Below are positions 41,881 to 50,481 of a stretch of DNA of 64,000 nucleotides, one piece after another. The position numbers and the translations under genes were made by a program. This DNA is from Bacteroidia bacterium. Its GTDB lineage: Bacteria; Bacteroidota; Bacteroidia; J057. Position 1 is the stretch's first letter. Each line of letters opens with the position of its first letter. The stretch spans positions 62,001 through 126,000 of the forward strand of contig JALEFZ010000035.1 in assembly GCA_022760475.1 (NCBI GenBank). The letters are read 5' to 3'. The notes under the pieces were generated by a model, which was given only the letters and a program-made list of their open reading frames with translations, ran no database searches and was not told the origin of the DNA.

Positions 41881-42477
41881 ATGCGAGTTACTAAGTTTTT
41901 CTTTACTACCATTGCACTATTCTTGATTGGAGGCTTCGCCATGGCTCAGTCATCTGACGAAATCCAGATTTCTGCTGCTTTCAGCTCTTCAATCGACCTT
42001 ACAGTAACTGAAGGAGATAACATCAGCTTTACTGTAGCTACTCTTGACGACTACACCAATGGCCTTGCTGATCCTACTGCTTACAATTCAAAGTTTGTTG
42101 TTAACTCTTCCGTAGACTTTAAGGTTGATTTGACTTCTACTCCATTTGATGATGGAAACGGAAACATCCTTAATGCCAACAACTTTGGGTACACCATCGC
42201 TGATGCAGGTACACACGCTGTAGGAACTAACCACCTATTAATGGGAGCTGCTGCTAGCCCTTCTGCTTACGCTTTGTTGGGTAACAATACTGAGATCGTA
42301 ACTGCTTCTGCTGACGGAAACGCAGGAGATGCTACTCAGAACGCTTACACACTGAAGTTTGAGCTAGGAACTGCTGCAGTGCGTGCGGTAAGCGGTCTTC
42401 CTCGTCTACTTGACCAGAACATCGCTCCTGCAACTTATGCATCTACAGTAACTCTTACTGCCAGCGCCATGCCTTAA
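41881..42477 (+). CDS. Pilin-like secreted subunit (copy 1)
   Basis: 198 residues: Sec signal ending AMAQ, then a beta-rich, low-charge, Asn/Thr/Ala-rich domain with no cysteine. The last strand, YASTVTLTASAMP, alternates hydrophobic residues like the C-terminal donor-strand-complemented strand of chaperone-usher pilins and of spore-coat U-type subunits. About half of the residues match the paralogue at 50482-51084, including SSDEIxIxAAFSS and LPRLLDQNI. Strong terminator behind it and favourable codons suggest high expression. Divergent from a PapD-like chaperone. Confidence 0.75.
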   Translation: MRVTKFFFTTIALFLIGGFAMAQSSDEIQISAAFSSSIDLTVTEGDNISFTVATLDDYTNGLADPTAYNSKFVVNSSVDFKVDLTSTPFDDGNGNILNANNFGYTIADAGTHAVGTNHLLMGAAASPSAYALLGNNTEIVTASADGNAGDATQNAYTLKFELGTAAVRAVSGLPRLLDQNIAPATYASTVTLTASAMP

Positions 42478-42515
42478 TTTGGCCATGGAATAATTAGGTC
42501 ATAATTAGATACAGA

Positions 42516-42547
42516 AGGTCATCCGAATCGGATGGCCTTTTTTTATG
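42516..42547 (+). terminator. Strong terminator after pilin-like gene
   Basis: 10-bp hairpin AGGTCATCCG/CGGATGGCCT (one G-T), loop AAT, followed by seven T. 38 bp after the stop codon. Confidence 0.9.
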
Positions 42548-42733
42548 AGTGTTGGCATTGGATCTAGAAGATGAAAGAACCTCCTTTTTCTTAATATCAC
42601 TGAGAAATACCAGCTTTTTTTATTATCCCATCCATTTTCCCCTCCTCATTGATCAAGCGTGTAGCATTCCTTATTCTCGTGCCCATCCCTGGCTCTCTTC
42701 ATGGCGTATATCAGAACATAAAACACATGAACT

Positions 42734-43312
42734 ATGAAAAATCTCAACTATCTAATTGTTTTTTCACTTGTACTATTCAGCAGTACACTTCACGCACAAT
42801 CTCTGTTCAAGCTAGGGCCTACCTTTATGGCTGCCTATTCTGACATGCACGCCACAGTTTCTCCTGCTGCTGGAATAGAAGTCTCCTACGAAGTAGGTAT
42901 TCATGAAAAGTTCAGTGCCAACTTTGCCATCATGGGAATGTATGGACACAACAGGCTAGAGGAAGACAAGATTCCTTATGTCCAGCATGATTACCATTTG
43001 GGAGGTCAGATAGAGGTCAGGTACCATTTCAAAGAAAGATATAAGGGGAATTATGTAGGGATTGGCATGGACCAAAGGCTTCTTACTGCCGTCAACTTCT
43101 TTCCACCTATCCCCAATGAAGAAGATGCAGGAACCCTTGAAGATTGGGAAACCAGTGTGGGCGTCTCTTATGGAGCCTACTTTGAAACAAAAAAAGGAAA
43201 ACGCCTGAACCCCTATGTATACGCAGGGGTTGATCCAAGGGCATTTGGAGGGAATACCATCAATGAATATCCCGCCTTCCTACGATTTGGCTTGAATTAT
43301 GGGCTGAATTAA
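42734..43312 (+). CDS. Outer-membrane beta-barrel protein
   Basis: 192 residues. Sec signal (ends LHAQ), then alternating beta strands with aromatic girdle residues (FSANFAIMGMYGHN, YHLGGQIEVRYHF, GVSYGAYFETKK, YAGVDPRAFGG) and a terminal FLRFGLNYGLN. Consistent with a small 8-stranded porin-family barrel of the Bacteroidota type. No substrate can be suggested. Downstream of the pilin-like gene but behind its terminator. A GGATGG hairpin (43360-43376) follows the gene. Confidence 0.75.
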   Translation: MKNLNYLIVFSLVLFSSTLHAQSLFKLGPTFMAAYSDMHATVSPAAGIEVSYEVGIHEKFSANFAIMGMYGHNRLEEDKIPYVQHDYHLGGQIEVRYHFKERYKGNYVGIGMDQRLLTAVNFFPPIPNEEDAGTLEDWETSVGVSYGAYFETKKGKRLNPYVYAGVDPRAFGGNTINEYPAFLRFGLNYGLN

Positions 43313-43527
43313 ATACGAAATCTTAGAATTTGTTAGAAAAGCCACAATTATAAAAATAACCATCCTTTGAGGATGGAAATGTAGAGACTGAATGGGGATT
43401 TAGTTGGCTTGAAAGCTGGACTGCTGTAAAGAAAAATGGATACCCGTAGCAATTCGTTTTCGCCTTGCAGAATGGCTCTAAAAGAACATTATCGAATACA
43501 AATTAGTCGCAATCTTTGCCGGTATTC

Positions 43528-44186
43528 ATGGACAACTATTTCCACCTTTCAGAGCAAGACAAGTTGCTCTTTCAAGATCAGGATCAGCTTATTCACGAGC
43601 CTTATGACTACAATTCCCAAGATCAGCCTCTAACCATTCCCTAGAAAGTATGGAGCTTTAATATGAACTCTCCCGATATAGAGCCATTCTTCTATGATTG
43701 GGCTGGGGAGGTGAATAGAACTTTTGCTCTTCGACACCAATTTGATCGAACTGGTTTACAGGCATCGGAATTCCTTTTGCATACCCCTTCATTGGAGATC
43801 ACCAAACAAGCCTATGGTCTTCTGATGAACTATTAGGATGAGAAAAAGATCAACCTGGTTGAACAGTTTTACATGATGACCCTGACGGCCAAAATAACAT
43901 TTCAAGCCTCTCGTGCATTGTTACTGGAACATCACTTAGCGTTTTGGTTGATGTCAAAACGATTGTTGCTACGGCCGTCCTGGTTCCGGCAACTTCAGGG
44001 GTAATCGTGGCTCACAATCATCCTTCGGAAGATGTGGATCCAAGCCATGGAGACATCAAGCTTACAGAGAACATCTTTAAGGTACTAGACTCTATGAGTG
44101 TTCATCTTCTAGATCACATTGTTTTATCCCAGGAGGGGTACTACTCCATGGCTGACCAAGGTCGGATGAATTTTGAGCTAAGGTAG
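43528..44186 (+). pseudogene. radC (JAB/MPN domain) pseudogene of a mobile element
   Basis: Reading from 43528 the frame has stops at 43642 and 43834 and then shifts near 43887. Joined across these, the text contains FALRHQFDRTG...ITKQAYGLLMNY-x-DEKKINLVEQFYMMTL, then SCIVTGTSLSVLVDVKTIVA, VIVAHNHPSEDVDPS and LLDHIVLSQEGYYSMADQG. This is the order of the mobile-element type RadC protein, with the HxH...S...D metalloprotease motif. RadC homologues of this sort are typical cargo of Bacteroidota conjugative elements. At least two nonsense changes and one frameshift, so non-functional. Confidence 0.8.
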
Positions 44187-44192
44187 GGACCG

Positions 44193-44321
44193 CTAAGAAG
44201 CGACCCCTTTGGCTACAATGACAATGACTGCAATTCCCAGGCATACAGCCAGAATAGTGGCAGCATCTCCAGAGGCTTGAACAGAAAGCCCTTCGTAATT
44301 CAAGTGAAGTTGATTATTCAT
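44193..44321 (-). CDS. 42-aa single-span membrane peptide
   Basis: Short frame below usual annotation cut-off: 42 residues with a polar N-terminus (MNNQLHLNYEGLSVQ) and one hydrophobic segment (ATILAVCLGIAVIVIVA) ending in KGVAS. It starts 12 bp after the stop of the LRAT gene on the same strand, which supports co-translation. Could be a small membrane-active partner of that gene; no function can be named. Confidence 0.55.
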   Translation of the reverse strand: MNNQLHLNYEGLSVQASGDAATILAVCLGIAVIVIVAKGVAS

Positions 44322-44333
44322 CTGATTAATTGT

Positions 44334-44807
44334 TTAAGTGTATTCTTCATCTTCTTCATCTCTTTGGCTAATAGCAGCACCTATACCGAAAATTGCAGCT
44401 AATAAGAAAGAGCCTACAGCGATTTGAGTTTGATGGCTATATTTTCTACCTCTTTGAACATCATTGGCATAGTGTTCACAGTTATTGGTCAGAAGATTAT
44501 ATCCCCTTTCTCCAATTTTGCTTTTGGCCCTCCAAACAGCATTTCGTCTTTCATATTCCGTCCCTTCAAAATACCTTATTCGGCTAACTTCGAAGAAAGG
44601 AAGCATTTCATTTAATTCTCGATGGGATAACTTTTTCACCCCGCTTCGCATATTGGCTACGAAGACATGGCTACCAAATTCTACCCCAAGATAGATTACA
44701 TAGTGATCTAAGAGTCTAAATCCGATTTTCTCCACAACGATCACATCCGCAGGACGAAGTCCTTTCAAATAAATAAACTGATTTAGAGTCATAATTTTAA
44801 TTTTCAC
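44334..44807 (-). CDS. LRAT-family (NlpC/P60-like) membrane protein
   Basis: 157 residues. LRAT hallmarks: DHYVIYLG with the catalytic His35, a second His47 in GSHVFV, and NNCEHYANDV with the nucleophilic Cys110. The C-terminus has one membrane helix (about 127-146) and an acidic tail. LRAT proteins transfer acyl groups or hydrolyse lipids or amides; bacterial ones are found in phages and genomic islands, sometimes as toxins. It belongs to an apparent three-gene set on the minus strand: RteC-like gene, LRAT gene, 42-aa membrane peptide. Confidence 0.8.
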   Translation of the reverse strand: MKIKIMTLNQFIYLKGLRPADVIVVEKIGFRLLDHYVIYLGVEFGSHVFVANMRSGVKKLSHRELNEMLPFFEVSRIRYFEGTEYERRNAVWRAKSKIGERGYNLLTNNCEHYANDVQRGRKYSHQTQIAVGSFLLAAIFGIGAAISQRDEEDEEYT

Positions 44808-44864
44808 TCAAGGTCGTATTGATAAATCTTTGATGTGAAGGTGGAGATGAGAATAATTCCAGAA

Positions 44865-45815
44865 TTATTCTTTTGACCGTCTCTCAGCAAGTGCAATAAT
44901 TCGCTTAACTGTCTCAAAAACAGGATACTTCTTTCCTTTTTGGGACTTGATCTCGGTAAGGGTTTTTGCAGGACTTTTTTTCGAAAAAAGTTCAGAATAA
45001 TTCTTGATGTTATTTTCTAAGGGCTTCCAAACACCTTTGCCTTTGTTGGCTTTGATGAGTTTTGCTTCTTTTAATAGATGAATGAGGATTACCAATTCCA
45101 CTGCATCTCCCTGCCAGATTACAGGAGAGTCAGGGATAGAGACTTCTTTAGAGGGAATTGCTTTGACCAAGGCTTTTTTCTTGGGAATCCAGTCATGATC
45201 TTCCTTCAATATCTCAGCTAATTTTTCTAGGTGTTCAGGTTCTCCTATCCAAATGAGATATGAGTTATTTTTTGGGCTTTGTTTAGCCCTAGTAGGCTGA
45301 GGGGGAATGTTATCCTGTAAAGGAGTAAGTTCCAGGGCCTTTAAAAGTCCATCAATATCTAAAACTTCCATGAAAGCCTTTATTCTCCCATTCCGTTCTT
45401 GTTTGATGCGTTTAAATCGGCTGGCAAGATTCAAAAGTGTCTCTTTCCCCTTAATTGGATCTTCCTGGAGCATGGCCTTTCCACGAGCAAGAATGACAAT
45501 TCGGATAATTTCTTTAGAGACAGCCATTTGTCTTCTTAGATCAGCATTATCATCAATGTTGACCATATCCAAGTCAACGTGAAGGATTATATCTTGCGAG
45601 AAGCTAGTTAGGTCTTCTGTAGTAAATTCTGCTGGGTTAAGATGATAGCGGTCTGCCTGTTCAATCATATACCGAAGCAACTTTAATGTTGCTTCTGGAC
45701 CTGGAATATTCTGAATATATCTCTTTAGATAGTTTCTTGTCCCGCTATGTTCGGTTTCCGGAAGGAGCTTTCTACAAAACTCCTCGAATGTCTCTTCTAC
45801 ACTTTTCGATTTCAT
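44865..45815 (-). CDS. RteC-like protein
   Basis: 316 residues, no signal peptide. The last 110 residues (VIWQGDAVELVILIHLLKEA, then KNYSELFSKKS, and a final KRIIALAERR helix) resemble the C-terminal domain of RteC, the excision regulator of Bacteroides conjugative transposons. The N-terminal 200 residues are helical and not recognised. Such RteC-like genes commonly mark integrated mobile elements. 57 bp upstream of the LRAT gene. Confidence 0.65.
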   Translation of the reverse strand: MKSKSVEETFEEFCRKLLPETEHSGTRNYLKRYIQNIPGPEATLKLLRYMIEQADRYHLNPAEFTTEDLTSFSQDIILHVDLDMVNIDDNADLRRQMAVSKEIIRIVILARGKAMLQEDPIKGKETLLNLASRFKRIKQERNGRIKAFMEVLDIDGLLKALELTPLQDNIPPQPTRAKQSPKNNSYLIWIGEPEHLEKLAEILKEDHDWIPKKKALVKAIPSKEVSIPDSPVIWQGDAVELVILIHLLKEAKLIKANKGKGVWKPLENNIKNYSELFSKKSPAKTLTEIKSQKGKKYPVFETVKRIIALAERRSKE

Positions 45816-46106
45816 GACACATAATGACCGTTAACATACCTAGCTAGGCATGATGCTTCTTATCTGCTTTTTTTATGGGTTTATGATCCTTTAGGGTGCG
45901 CACTAAAATTAATAAAGTTTGTTTCTATAGCAAAATGGCTTGTTGAATATTCTTTATCCATCCCATTCATAAAAAGGAAACATAACCTCTAGGGGGTATT
46001 TTTTTTAAATAAAAAATCAAAATATTGTCATTTAAGTAATATTGTTGTCAATTGCTATAAGCCATCTATTCTTCATCATTTGAAATAGATTTTTCACATC
46101 CAAACC

Positions 46107-48002
46107 ATGAAACTAACCCAATTAAAATTAAAAAATTACCGCTGCTACCGAGACGAAACCATTTTTGTTATTGATGACTTAACATGCATTATTGGAAAAA
46201 ATGATATAGGTAAATCAACAATTATTGAAGCTTTAGATGCTTTTTTTAATGATAAAATTGATAGTGGCGATCTTTCTGTAGACTCCATAGGTAGCGATAT
46301 CGAGATCTCCTGTTTTTTTGAAGAGATCCCTAATCAAGTTATCCTGGATACTGCAGTCCCTACTTCCCCAGAGGCTGAAGGGATTCTTAACTTAGCTGGC
46401 CAGCTAGAAATTAGGAGAGTTTTTACGGTAGGGAGATCTATAAGGAAATCGATTTTTATTCATGGCAATTATCCAGACGATGCGAGAATAGCTAACCTAC
46501 TTAGTTTAAAAAATGCACCTTTAAAAGCTAAAGCAGAGGAATTGGGAGTAGATCTCACGAATATAAATCGTTCAAAAAATCCTCCAATCAGACAAAAAAT
46601 TCGAGATTCAATTGGAGGGACTAGATCTCTAAAGCTCATAAAAGTAGATGGTAACCTGAACACAGATGATAACCTGAAAGCGATTTGGTCATCTATCAAT
46701 AAAATGCTCCCTGTATTTTCACTTTTTAAAGTTGATAAGACGTTGGATGACAAAGATGCAGATGTACAGGATCCAATGAAAGCAGCTATAGATGAATCCC
46801 TAGCAATCCCAGAAATCCAAAATCTTCTTCAGCAAATTGAGGATAAAGTAAGAGAAAAGTCTACAGAGATTGCAGACCGAATCATAGAAAAATTGAAGGA
46901 ATTTGACGAAAGCCTAGCTGAACGTTTAAAATCAGACTTTGCTAAAAATCCGGCTTGGAAGAAGGTATTTGATCTAACTTTATTAAATGAGAACAACATC
47001 CCATTAAATAAGCGTGGTAGTGGTATAAGGCGCCTTGTGCTTTTGAGTTTTTTTCAAGCACAGGCTGAGAAGAGAAGGTTAGATAAGAGGTCCCCTTCTA
47101 TAATTTATGCAATCGAAGAGCCTGAGACTTCTCAGCATCCAAATCATCAGTTAATTATTATTGACGCACTAATTCGTTTGAGCGAGCAGTCAAATACGCA
47201 GGTATTGTTTACATCTCATAGTGCAAATCTTGTTAGAGAAATACCAATTAAATCTCTTCGATTTGTATCGTCGGATGATGAAAGTAATGTTTCCATTGAA
47301 TATGGTGAGGATCTAAATAGTGGAGCAACAAATGAAGAGACTGTACAGAAAATAATAGATGCTCTGGGGATATTACCTAATCCTGCTGACAGGGTGAAGG
47401 TATTACTTTATGTTGAAGGAAATAATGATGTACAGGCGCTAATTCGATATAGTAAAATCATGCACGCACATGATAACACAATTCTGAACTTAGCAGATAC
47501 TGAACTAGTAGGGTATGTGATTACCGGAGGCTCTTCTTTGAGACATTATATTGATAATGGCTATTTGAGGGGACTAGGCAAAGCTGAGGTTCATTTGTAT
47601 GACAATGATAAGCCAGAGTATAGAGCTACAATCCAGCAAATAGAAGCTGATCCAGATCAACGAAAAAGGGGATTTAATACAACTAAGATAGAGTTAGAGA
47701 ATTATCTTCATCACGATGCAATTATAGAGTGCTACAGAGACGATGGAGTAAATGACCTAACCTTAGGAGAAATCCAGGATGAGATGGATGTTCCCGAATT
47801 CGTTGCAAAAGCTCTACATGAGAATTCTGGTGGAAACTGGGACGATTTAGAGCCAGAAAAGCAAAAAGCAAAGTCAGATAAAAAGAAAAAAGCTTTAAAC
47901 TCACGGGCAGTAGATAAGATGACCGTTGAGCGGTTACGTATTCGTAATGGATATGACGATTTAAAGACTTGGTTTGATATGATTAATAGCTTTTGCCAGT
48001 AA
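46107..48002 (+). CDS. OLD-family ATP-dependent nuclease
   Basis: 631 residues. N-terminal ABC-type ATPase: Walker A GKNDIGKST (residues 30-38), signature/Walker B region with IYAIEEPETSQHPNHQ and the switch FTSHSANLV. C-terminal TOPRIM domain: YVEGNNDVQAL (Glu437) and LYDNDKPEY (Asp499 and Asp501). This layout is that of OLD nucleases, the family of P2 Old and Gabija GajA, which cut DNA in phage or recombination-related defence. No GajB-type helicase or other partner is adjacent, so it may act alone. The gene is clearly more AT-rich than its surroundings, has a 290-bp AT-rich upstream region without other genes, and lies among mobile-element remnants, all of which point to transfer. Confidence 0.9.
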   Translation: MKLTQLKLKNYRCYRDETIFVIDDLTCIIGKNDIGKSTIIEALDAFFNDKIDSGDLSVDSIGSDIEISCFFEEIPNQVILDTAVPTSPEAEGILNLAGQLEIRRVFTVGRSIRKSIFIHGNYPDDARIANLLSLKNAPLKAKAEELGVDLTNINRSKNPPIRQKIRDSIGGTRSLKLIKVDGNLNTDDNLKAIWSSINKMLPVFSLFKVDKTLDDKDADVQDPMKAAIDESLAIPEIQNLLQQIEDKVREKSTEIADRIIEKLKEFDESLAERLKSDFAKNPAWKKVFDLTLLNENNIPLNKRGSGIRRLVLLSFFQAQAEKRRLDKRSPSIIYAIEEPETSQHPNHQLIIIDALIRLSEQSNTQVLFTSHSANLVREIPIKSLRFVSSDDESNVSIEYGEDLNSGATNEETVQKIIDALGILPNPADRVKVLLYVEGNNDVQALIRYSKIMHAHDNTILNLADTELVGYVITGGSSLRHYIDNGYLRGLGKAEVHLYDNDKPEYRATIQQIEADPDQRKRGFNTTKIELENYLHHDAIIECYRDDGVNDLTLGEIQDEMDVPEFVAKALHENSGGNWDDLEPEKQKAKSDKKKKALNSRAVDKMTVERLRIRNGYDDLKTWFDMINSFCQ

Positions 48003-48007
48003 TCACC

Positions 48008-48220
48008 TTAGCTTTTTTTTGATGCTAATATTTCAGCTTTACGATAGTCTTTGCCTACACCGAATTTTCTTTTCACCAGCACGACTAAGTTCTGTCGTAC
48101 ATTAGTTTCTAGGTCTTTTTCTCCTGCGGTGGTCTGCAATTTGATTTCCTGACCTTGGATCTTTTTTCGCTTGCCTATCAACGACGGAATTTCCCCTCCT
48201 TCGGATTCCTCTCGAAACAA
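48008..48220 (-). CDS. Short charged ORF of doubtful status
   Basis: 70 residues, very basic (LVVLVKRKFGVGKDYRKAE), convergent with the OLD gene and 5 bp from it. No family recognised. Position between decayed genes suggests a remnant of a mobile-element gene rather than an intact one. Confidence 0.3.
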   Translation of the reverse strand: MFREESEGGEIPSLIGKRKKIQGQEIKLQTTAGEKDLETNVRQNLVVLVKRKFGVGKDYRKAEILASKKS

Positions 48221-48290
48221 ATTCCTATGACATGCGCTCCTGAAAGCTCCTGGCGGTTGGCGTCATCAACGACAACCACAGGAGAATACA

Positions 48291-48809
48291 ATGACCAATA
48301 TTTACTTTGCACAGCCTTACAACATTGATGCGGTTGGATTTTACTTCAAAGACTATGAAGATTAACTCAGCCAAAGTGAAACTCTGACAGATCGTTTTGG
48401 CCAGCCAGTAGAAGAGTTAGAGATTCAATTTATTGATGGAGATCTCCTTCTTGCTCATCTTTTCAAGGCATTGGGTATTTCCCAGGGGCCAAGCCTAAAG
48501 ACCTGGTTTGATGAATTCGAAGATCTGGATTATTGGGAACTCTTAGCTGCCCTCTATCTTGCTCAGGATTTGTCCTATACGATCAAGGATATTCTGGATT
48601 TCCATTTGGACAATGTGTTTTTCTTTGAAGGATCAGCTGAGGACTATGCCCGTGAAGAGATTGACTCTAGTGGGCTTTTAGATGCTTTACCTCAATATCT
48701 TCAATATTACTTCGATTATAAATCCTATTCCCGGGACCTGGTATTGAGTGGAGACATTTCTGAATGGCAAGACTCAGTAGGGAATTGCTATATCGTGAGG
48801 GAGGCCTAA
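48291..48809 (+). pseudogene. ArdA-like antirestriction gene with one stop codon
   Basis: From the ATG at 48291 the frame reads MTNIYFAQPYNIDAVGFYF..., meets a single TAA at 48363-48365 (codon 25) and continues in the same frame to 48809. Total length would be 172 residues, normal for ArdA. The C-terminal half has the ArdA features: an acidic helix followed by LQYYFDYKSYSRDLVLSGDI and a final NCYIVREA. ArdA mimics DNA and inhibits type I restriction; it travels on plasmids and conjugative transposons. Only one defect is visible, so inactivation seems recent. Confidence 0.75.
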
Positions 48810-49151
48810 CTGGCTCATTTGAAGCAAATGGCTCGGCAAACGGAAATTGACCTGTATTACCTCGACAAAACCGACCTTAATCTCAATCTAAACGTTCTCT
48901 ACGCTTGGCAGTGTAAAAATACCACTGCTATACTACCAGCACAAAGAGGACTAGGTAGAACGATCATTGGCATTTTCTCTCCCATCAAGCAGGATCTGAA
49001 GGCCACGATCTTCGAAGGGGCGGTAAACGCCGACTGCATCATCGCTGTCATTGACCAATTCGCTCAGCAGGTCAAACGAAAAACCCCCATCTTACATAAT
49101 CGGGCAACCATCCATACCGCAAAAAAATCATGGGGCAATCCAATCGTTTGA
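48810..49151 (+). pseudogene. IS630-family transposase fragment
   Basis: The frame contains DLYYLDKTDLNLNLN (IS630 DExGF-like region), YAWQCKNTTAILPAQRG, TIIGIFSPIKQDLKATIFEG and ILHNRATIHTAKK, which corresponds to the DNAxxHxxK block but with the catalytic Asp replaced by His. N- and C-terminal parts of the transposase are missing, and no terminal inverted repeats are seen. Remnant. Confidence 0.65.
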
Positions 49152-49197
49152 AAAAAAGGGGCGGATCAAATCCGCCCCTTCCTTATTTGCCCTCTGC

Positions 49198-50448
49198 TTA
49201 CCTTCGGGCATTATCTACCGGCTCGTATGTCTTTCTGACCTCTCGGGTCAATAATTTTCTTTTCGGCCCAATGAGGGAGAACACATAAGCACCCTTCTGA
49301 AGATTATACTTATCCTTGAATGTGAACAGGTTACTCCCCTTCTTGACCTTTACGCTGTGCTCCTCCAGGACTTGTCCCTGACCATCATAAATGGTAATCT
49401 GAGCTTCTGTCTCGTGGCTTGAAGTATATTCAGCCACAAAAAACTCATTGAATGGGTTTGGACTGATATCCTTGATTTCCAATCCTTTGTCATGTAAGTC
49501 GTAAGCCAGAGTTACGGGTTCTGTATATATGAATGTGCCGTCTCTGTTTACCTGCTTAAGCCTGTAATAGGCCATATCTTCCAAAGGATGTGGATCAGAA
49601 AAACTGTACCCAAGCTGGAAGCTGGTTTTTCCGCTTCCTCCCAACTTCCCAAGGGTATTGTAATTCCTCAAATCAGGTGAACGCTGCACCTGAAACAATT
49701 TGTTATTTTTTTCCTTTTTAGACGCCCACTCCACCAGTACCAGCGATCCACCTTTGAGTCCCGCCTTGAAATAAGCATATTCTACCCTTGGATCAGCATC
49801 CAACTCTTCGAGTGGGCCTAGCTTGATGAATTCTTCATCATTGTTGTGATTGTTAAGCTCGGTCTGAAGCCAGTTCTGGCTGTAGAGCTTATTTTTCAAG
49901 ACCTTATTGGGCTTCCCCCCATCAATGAAATGCCCTTTCATGCGAAATTGCTCAGGCTCTTTCTCGGCTGGCCCAAGGGATTTTTGACTTCCATAATAAA
50001 TAAAGCAATATGACTTTTTGTTGGGAAATAGTGAGTCCTGATTTACCCATGCTATAAGCTCTCCCTTCTTTGGATCGTAGGAAACAAGCCTTTGGATGAG
50101 GAGGCTTGCCCCATCTTCTCCCGTAAACCTGATGTCATGGCCACGAGGATGCAAGACCTTTCCTCCTTCGTCCACATGCTTTAGATCCTCCTGGATCATG
50201 TGGATTTTCACCGGGAAGTCAAGCAATGCTTCTTCTCCAGAGACCATTTCATTGTCAATCATGACTAGTTGTCTCCAATTGAATTGATCCAGGCGGCCTT
50301 TGTCTCCGCCCTTATAGGTATTGGTGAGGAATATGCCACAGACTGCCATGATCCCAACCGCAAAGGGCTTCCACGTCAGCTTTTTCAGCTTCATAGATGG
50401 CCTCTGACCCATTCCGGTGTGAGGCCTATTTTCGTTTTGATCTTTCAT
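49198..50448 (-). CDS. DUF2341 secreted protein with T9SS sorting domain
   Basis: 416 residues. N-terminal membrane/signal segment (FAVGIMAVCGIFLTNTY) preceded by a basic stretch. A DUF2341-like region follows (FNWRQLVMIDNEMVSGEEALLDFPVKI; YCFIYYGS), then a beta-domain (LVLVEWASKKEKNNKLFQVQRS, YYRLKQVNRDGTFIY) that is common ahead of T9SS tails, and a C-terminal type A sorting domain (IKDISPNPFNEFFVAEY ... GAYV). The protein should be exported by the type IX system and attached at the cell surface. Located beside pilin-like copy 2, downstream of it on the same strand. Confidence 0.85.
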   Translation of the reverse strand: MKDQNENRPHTGMGQRPSMKLKKLTWKPFAVGIMAVCGIFLTNTYKGGDKGRLDQFNWRQLVMIDNEMVSGEEALLDFPVKIHMIQEDLKHVDEGGKVLHPRGHDIRFTGEDGASLLIQRLVSYDPKKGELIAWVNQDSLFPNKKSYCFIYYGSQKSLGPAEKEPEQFRMKGHFIDGGKPNKVLKNKLYSQNWLQTELNNHNNDEEFIKLGPLEELDADPRVEYAYFKAGLKGGSLVLVEWASKKEKNNKLFQVQRSPDLRNYNTLGKLGGSGKTSFQLGYSFSDPHPLEDMAYYRLKQVNRDGTFIYTEPVTLAYDLHDKGLEIKDISPNPFNEFFVAEYTSSHETEAQITIYDGQGQVLEEHSVKVKKGSNLFTFKDKYNLQKGAYVFSLIGPKRKLLTREVRKTYEPVDNARR

Positions 50449-50481
50449 GATGATTCATTGATGGCGTAGAATTATAAAAAA

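Noticed and set aside
46107-48002. Gabija defence system
   Set aside because: The GajA-like architecture is present, but no UvrD-like GajB helicase follows; the next gene is an ArdA pseudogene.
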